From positions 25,386,604 to 25,450,603 of the forward strand of contig OY365810.1 of NCBI GenBank assembly GCA_959347315.1: a stretch of DNA of 64,000 bases, read 5' to 3'. Of this stretch, positions 58,766 to 64,000 are shown one piece after another. The stretch's first letter is position 1. Each line of letters starts with the position of its first letter. Below the pieces are notes generated by a model. The model had not been told where the DNA came from. It was given only the letters and a program-made list of their open reading frames with translations, and searched no databases. The translations under genes were made by a program, and so were the position numbers. The stretch is from Bimastos eiseni. Taxonomy: Eukaryota > Annelida > Clitellata > Crassiclitellata > Lumbricidae.

Positions 58766-59510
58766 CGTGAAGTATGAACGGATGACGACAAGTTATATAT
58801 TTAACTGCCCTTATGTAAAATATATGAAAACAAGCAAATAATTACCGTGTCATATTGGATACAAAGTTAGTCCAGTTCTGAATCTTTACTTGTCTTGCTG
58901 GATGCATAAATACTGCAGGTATACAGTCTGCGACACGCCTCAATAAGTGGTGAAGGTCGTCAGCTAATAAGCAGCTATAGGCCTACAGTTGGTTAGCAAA
59001 CTGTCAGTGACACGCGATAATCATCTCCCGTTAATAAGAGAGAGAGCGGGTGAATACCTCTATATAGATGATAATCTAAGAATATAAGCGGTAAAGGTCA
59101 GTTAGTAAGTATGCTTACAGTTGGTGACAGTCAGTCAGTGACACACGATAATCATCTCTCTGAGAGTGGGCGAGGACCCCTTGAGATGAAAATCTCAGAA
59201 ATGCGTGCCTATGAAACGAAGACTTCTAACATGCACCCCTCATATTATGAACCATTATCGTCTTCAAACTTTGCAGGTATTGGAACCAAAGCAATGCGTC
59301 AACCCGCTAAAATAGATATTTACAGGTTTAGTGACAGCTAGTCGACATGGACACATCCATGCACACATACATATTGTGCATACAGCCATGCATCATATGC
59401 GCACACATACAAGCATGCATATATAATTTGGGCTAGCTTATGGTCTACACTGGGGGGCAATTGTCCTAGTGTGGAGGGGCTTTTGTCCGGGGGGCCTTTT
59501 GTCCTACACT

Positions 59511-59655
59511 CCGACAATTCATACCGCGACACTTAATACCATGACAGTTAATCCCCATGACACTTAATTCCATGACAATTAATCCCGGCGACAATGAGCC
59601 CAATGACACTTAATACCATGACACTTAATACCGGACAATACCGGACGGCATACCT
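59511..59655. repeat. Short tandem array of GACACTTAATACCAT-like units
   Basis: Nine or so copies of a 15-17-bp unit (CATGACACTTAATACC, with CAGTTAATCCC variants). The same unit recurs forwards at 60407-60455. Confidence 0.85.
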
Positions 59656-60406
59656 GTACACACAGTATGAAAGAATTCGAGCAGGTTATTGTGATTTTAC
59701 CTTAAGTTTCGAGAAAGTTTTACGATTTCTTGTTCTTCTCATTTTAGCTTTATTTATGGAAGCACAGTTCGGTGTGAGCAGTAAAGGGCAACCAACGTTA
59801 TTCATAGCAACTTTTAATAAACGAAGCATCGCGACAATGCCAATGGAACAACGGTGTGGCGGTGTTTAAACTCAGTTCGCTTCGGTTGTAGAGCTCGTTT
59901 GACCACAAATTAGAGGGTTCACTTATCCTGAAACAGCAAAATGAACAGCATACCCACGAAGGTAATGGTTCGGCCGCACTAGCTCGTAAAGCTCGGCTTT
60001 GGCCCACATCAAGTCAGCCATGGGCGGCATAGGAGCTACATCGTCTTCATCGCAGAGTGCAATTACCGGAACTTTGACGGACGATGTGTTGATGGTACTA
60101 CGGATGGGTTGACCAGAGCCGACGTATGGTTAGCAGATGGGACATTTCTGCTGTTCCAACCATCTTTTTCCAACTGTACTCCTACTCCATTCATTTCCGG
60201 TCTTCATAAAGGCTATGTCACACCTGTCACATTCGATCGTAGGCCTTTTTATATTTAGACGGATCATATGTAAGCCGATCATGTATACATGAATACATAA
60301 ATCTGGCATTAACTGCGATGAAGTTCCTTACATAGAGTTCCCCGAAGCTCTGCGACGAGTGTGGGTTGTGTGGAAAGGACTGGAGTGGATGCTATGGTAG
60401 CACATT

Positions 60407-60580
60407 TCATGCCGCGACACTTAATACCATGACAGTTAATACCGGACACTTAATCCCATGTCACGGTATAAAAATGTGCGGTATTATATGTCATAGGTAA
60501 TAAATGTCGTCGGTATTAATTGTCGGCTGGATTAAATGTCCGGTACTAACTGTCACGGTGTTAAGTATCGTGGTATCAAG
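60407..60580. repeat. Palindromic array of the GACACTTAATACC unit
   Basis: Three forward copies are followed, from about 60460, by six or so reverse-complement copies (GGTATTAATTGTCGG, GGATTAAATGTCCGG, GGTACTAACTGTCACGG), so the array folds back around 60465. Confidence 0.8.
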
Positions 60581-60584
60581 CAAG

Positions 60585-60832
60585 CGGAGTTGCTTGTCCC
60601 CCGTGCGAGGACTGCTATCCGACAGCACCGTGCTTTTTCACTGGCTGATCCGGTGACCTGGAATGGCCTTCCAGTAGCATTGCATCTCACACCTATAGGT
60701 CAATCTGCTCTGTTTTATCTGGCCTTAAGACTGTCCTGTTTGACCGTGGTTGGGCTGGGAGCGCTTTCTGAGTAGAAGACCTTGCAGGGGCGCTATACAA
60801 AACTGCTGTAATAATAATAATAATAATCAAAT
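60585..60832 (+). mobile_element. CR1-like LINE 3' end
   Basis: The frame reads ELLVPRARTAIRQHRAFSLA, DPVTWNGLPVALHLTP and a frame-shifted ALKTVLFDR, the CR1-type C-terminus. It ends GGGGCGCTATACAAAACTGC with a (TAA)n tail. A minus-strand copy of its tail is at 34862-34995. Confidence 0.85.
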
Positions 60833-62070
60833 GTCATGGATTCTGATGCTATGCCCTATATAGGACAGGACCAAGTACATAGCCCTGGGACTTATAGTCA
60901 CTTAGACCTTGTGATGCCATGGACTATTATAATACTGAGAGCGCCTATCCGATAACTATAATATTTTGTTCGAAGGCAAATCTTAGACTTAATTATTTAC
61001 AAGCGCATGTGCATAAGCTGGTCCTCGTGACTTCGCTCTTGCGGGCACTTAGAAATGTTGAGATTACGACTAGTCCCTACGATAAGAGTTATTGAAGATC
61101 AGGGTGAATTGTTGCGCTTCTTTGCGAAAGGAACAGGGTCGAAGAAATGCGGTCGCTGTTGAATGGCCTGTGGTACAAGACTATAGTCCTGAGCAGTTGG
61201 CATATTCGACACTTTTGACACTTAACTATTTAGAACAATCACCATAATATACTCGAACAAGGTGCTTCGTAGTCGACTACCAGAAAAGCAAGGATGAATA
61301 TTGCTTATTAAGGTTTTCGTCCTCTTGATCGCATGATTGGATTTGATACAGTTTGACGTTATTTGAGGTCATGTGAAATACTCTGATTTAACGTGTTGCA
61401 ATGTGCTGCAACGCCTACACATAGTGTCTCGGAAACAATTTATATGTACAACTCTAGGTCCCATATCCGAGGGTTAGGTCTATCTATGATCGGTATTCAG
61501 AAATTCTGCGACTTGTAAAAATGATAAACAATGAAGATGCACGGGTTCTGCATGCGACCACTCTCATCGCACAACATGGTTAAAAGGCCAGTAATGGTAT
61601 AGGATTCGTTACCCTTGCTACACTCACTTGTGCCCAGACACCAAGAGTTGCAAACACACAGGCCTGAGCCCTAATATATAGGGTGACTCGATAGGTCGAG
61701 GACGATTTTGAATGCAGACAAATATATTTTGCGAATGCGCAACATACGGATGGTTGTGGCCTCAATAAACATCGTCTCAGGCTAAACAGAATATGTATAG
61801 ACTATTTGTATATATATATAGACTATTTTATATATATATACAGAGAGATTATATTTCACCTAAGGCAATGTTTTATTTTACTAGATGAGATTTAAGTGCT
61901 ACACATGCATCAGGGTCGGTGGGGTTAATCTGAAAGTGAACTAGTGGCAGCAGATGTGGGGCTCTATGGATTACAAGTATCTGCTTCGGCAGAGGATACG
62001 ACAGTGAAGTGTGTGACGTTCTTTTCCACGCATATGACAACTGATCAGAGCCTGAGTCAGTGAGCAGAGG
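60833..62070. other. Non-coding; possible promoter or 5' leader at the right end
   Basis: No gene recognised. A TATATATATA tract lies at 61805-61845. If the exon at 62071 is real, its promoter and 5' leader would be in 61850-62070. Confidence 0.4.
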
Positions 62071-62140
62071 ATGGAGAAGATGATGTCTGTGGAGTTCACG
62101 TTTCTGATGGCATTCGTCATGAGTTCGACGACTTTTGCGT
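62071..62140 (+). CDS. Candidate first coding exon with a signal peptide, unknown gene
   Basis: ATG at 62071 opens MEKMMSVEFTFLMAFVMSST and TFA, with a basic start, a hydrophobic core and a small-residue cleavage region, and stops being coding at a consensus donor T/GTAAGT in phase 1. Phase-1 signal-peptide exons are common in secreted and type I membrane proteins. No following exon was identified before the window end, so the product is unknown. It could also be chance. Confidence 0.4.
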
Positions 62141-63229
62141 GTAAGTAGAGTAAAATGTTTTAATTGCGGTAATAGGTTTGCACAGGATGCATCATCGCAT
62201 TCATCGCCTTAACAGAACTTTTAAAAGATCCCTACATGATTAACCTACTTTATTGTAAGCTAAGTATAAGCTAAAGCAAGGTATCATGGTTATCGCCATC
62301 ACAATTAGTTAAACAAGCAGCTCCAGTACAGTCCAGTATAGTCTACTTTAACTGAGCTTCTTCGTAAATAAATCCCAGTCAAAAACTAAAAAACCGTTCT
62401 TAACAGCTTTCCCGCCTCATCTCTCTAGTCACTCTGACAGCCGGACGTTCCCCTCTAGACGTCAATCTGTGCCACCTGTGGGCAACCCCTCTGATGTGAC
62501 GCAGCGCCCGTGCGTGAGCATTTAAGAAAACAGTTTGAATTTTGATTGCGATCGCTCGAGCATGCCGTAGCCTTGGTTTGACTTAGCAATAATTCTGAAG
62601 ACAAAAGGGATGCAGACACTCCACCACCGTGTGCGCTCTGATAGTACCAGTCCCAAGCCTGGATAAAAAGGATGATCTTTGTCATCGCACAGTGTTGTTA
62701 AACCATAACTACCATCAGTAGATGCAGAAATCAGATAGAGCGTAACATTGCTAATGCTAGTTTCGTCTTCCATTCTACCATATTCTATTCTATTCCATTC
62801 TATTCTATTCTATTTACGGATTTATATAATAAAACGCCGCCAACAGGACAATCTAATCAGAGGCTCTCAGATTAGATTCATGCAGATTGCGGCTATGTTT
62901 TGGTGATCCATCGTTTGATGCCATGTGGACTATAGCAACAATAATTAATTGGCAACAATAACCAATTAATAGTTCATACAGGACAGCGGTTCTCAGCCTG
63001 TGAGTCGCGACCACCATGAGGGCCGCCTTACGATTTGCCAGAGGTCGCCTGGAACCTTCAGGAATTTGTAAAAAAACGTTTTCAGCCTTGTGTCTTATAT
63101 ATAACATTTATGCAATCGTGATTATTACACGAGCTAGTCGCTAGTCGCTAGTAATGAGCGACGCTTTATTGAAGGCGAAATCCCGATATAGATCTAATCA
63201 CATAGTTGGCTTATACAAGGGTAGCCAGG
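62141..63229. other. Putative intron or intergenic DNA
   Basis: No exon recognised. ATTCTATTCTATTTACGGAT near 62797-62822 is a lone copy of the LINE tail seen at 44958. Confidence 0.4.
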
Positions 63230-63650
63230 TACGTGAGTGACAATTCACGCAGGAAAATTAATTGAGCATAGGACAATATACAGCAATAAAATTAACCGTA
63301 GGACTATTCACCAAGAGGCAATTTGCATAATAAACCTTCACTGTGAAGCAAATCACCATAGGGCATTTATTTATCGCAATGACATAACCATAGGTTATGT
63401 CATTGCGGTAAAGGACAAGGCCATTAATAGGAAATTAAGTTACCGAAGTAATATTCGCCATTAGACAATTCACCATATAGAACATTACGTTAACATCGTA
63501 ACATTCACCGTTAAACAATTCGCTTTACGACGCAACTATACCAAAGTAATGGTCACTTTAGGACAATTTCACCAAAGGACATTAAGTTCATGCAGCAGAT
63601 TATAACATTAACCGCAAAAGACAATCCAACATTCCCACAGAAGACACAAC
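63230..63650. repeat. Degenerate array of CACCATAGGACAATT-like units with a hairpin
   Basis: GACAATTCACC, ATAGGGCATTT, TTAGACAATTCACCATA and similar words recur about every 20-30 bases. A perfect hairpin with 15-bp arms (CGCAATGACATAACC, 3-base loop) lies at 63375-63407. Confidence 0.65.
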
Positions 63651-63951
63651 CCCTCGCTGTTTACTTAAATTCGCCGAATCATCACCAAGAATCCTATCTC
63701 TGTTGTTGTGATCAGTGACAATCTTAGCAATTAAACAATAGAAGCTTCAATCTTTTATCAGCATGACCATCAATCATTCCGTGGCTCCTGCTCGAACAAG
63801 TGGACTTTGAAGGCGGCAACCATAATTATCTCAACATCTGACTATCGATCAGAAAGTGTATTCTCAAATCCTTAGATCGGGTTAACTGCAAATACCATGT
63901 ACACACTACAATATGGTGAACCAAATTGATATCCTGCTATAGGATATCAAC

Positions 63952-64000
63952 AGCGGCGTAGCAAGGCTTTTGGGGGCCCTTGTGCAGAGCTTCGGTGGTG
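63952..64000 (+). mobile_element. Left end of a DNA element, cut by the window edge
   Basis: CAGCGGCGTAGCAAGGCTTT followed by GGGGGCCC resembles an hAT-type end and the sequence at 45327 (CAGAGGTGTAACAAGGCTTT). Only 49 bases are visible. Confidence 0.4.

Noticed and set aside
59111..59341. 76-codon open frame between the opposed short-repeat arrays
   Set aside because: No motif or homology recognised and it lies within mobile-element sequence; not called as a gene.

Overview
This is nuclear DNA from an animal, probably a marine invertebrate; I cannot name the species. Coding sequence sits in short exons with GT-AG borders and consistent intron phases. The gene families (a discoidin-domain receptor tyrosine kinase and an ELAV/Hu RNA-binding protein) are metazoan. 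Introns and flanks are full of non-LTR retrotransposon tails, tRNA-derived SINEs, hAT- and Harbinger-like DNA elements, foldback-like arrays and micro- and minisatellites. There are no operons or bacterial features.

Layout. 1-7557: upstream flank or first intron of the receptor gene, with a LINE 3' end at the left edge and an unidentified coding relic near 2300-3600. 7558-34182 (+): twelve coding exons of a discoidin domain receptor (DDR). They were assembled by hand; every junction phase agrees and together they encode 916 residues (discoidin domain, discoidin-like domain, transmembrane helix, tyrosine kinase). The signal-peptide exon was not found. Two AATAAA signals follow at 34756 and 34771. 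36626-37801 (-): an ELAV-like protein of 391 residues with no intron in its coding region and an unusual arginine-glycine repeat hinge. It is convergent with DDR. 38037-38712: an hAT-type MITE whose sister copy lies in a DDR intron. 41052-58004: a roughly 17-kb gene-poor block bounded by hAT-like inverted ends and by 8-bp flanking repeats that differ at one base. It contains nested DNA elements, palindromic tandem units and several kilobases of satellite. 58140-60830: inverted arrays of very short repeats and a LINE tail. 62071-62140 (+): a possible first coding exon with a signal peptide. 63230-64000: another short-repeat array and the start of a further element.

The DDR product should be a collagen-sensing receptor at the plasma membrane and the ELAV product an RNA-binding regulator. 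Nothing here links them functionally beyond being neighbours. The most unusual material is the mobile and repeat DNA: the 17-kb hAT-bounded block, foldback elements whose arms are tandem 33-34-bp units (two copies), tandem units that are themselves large palindromes, and a LINE inserted inside a 26-bp minisatellite.
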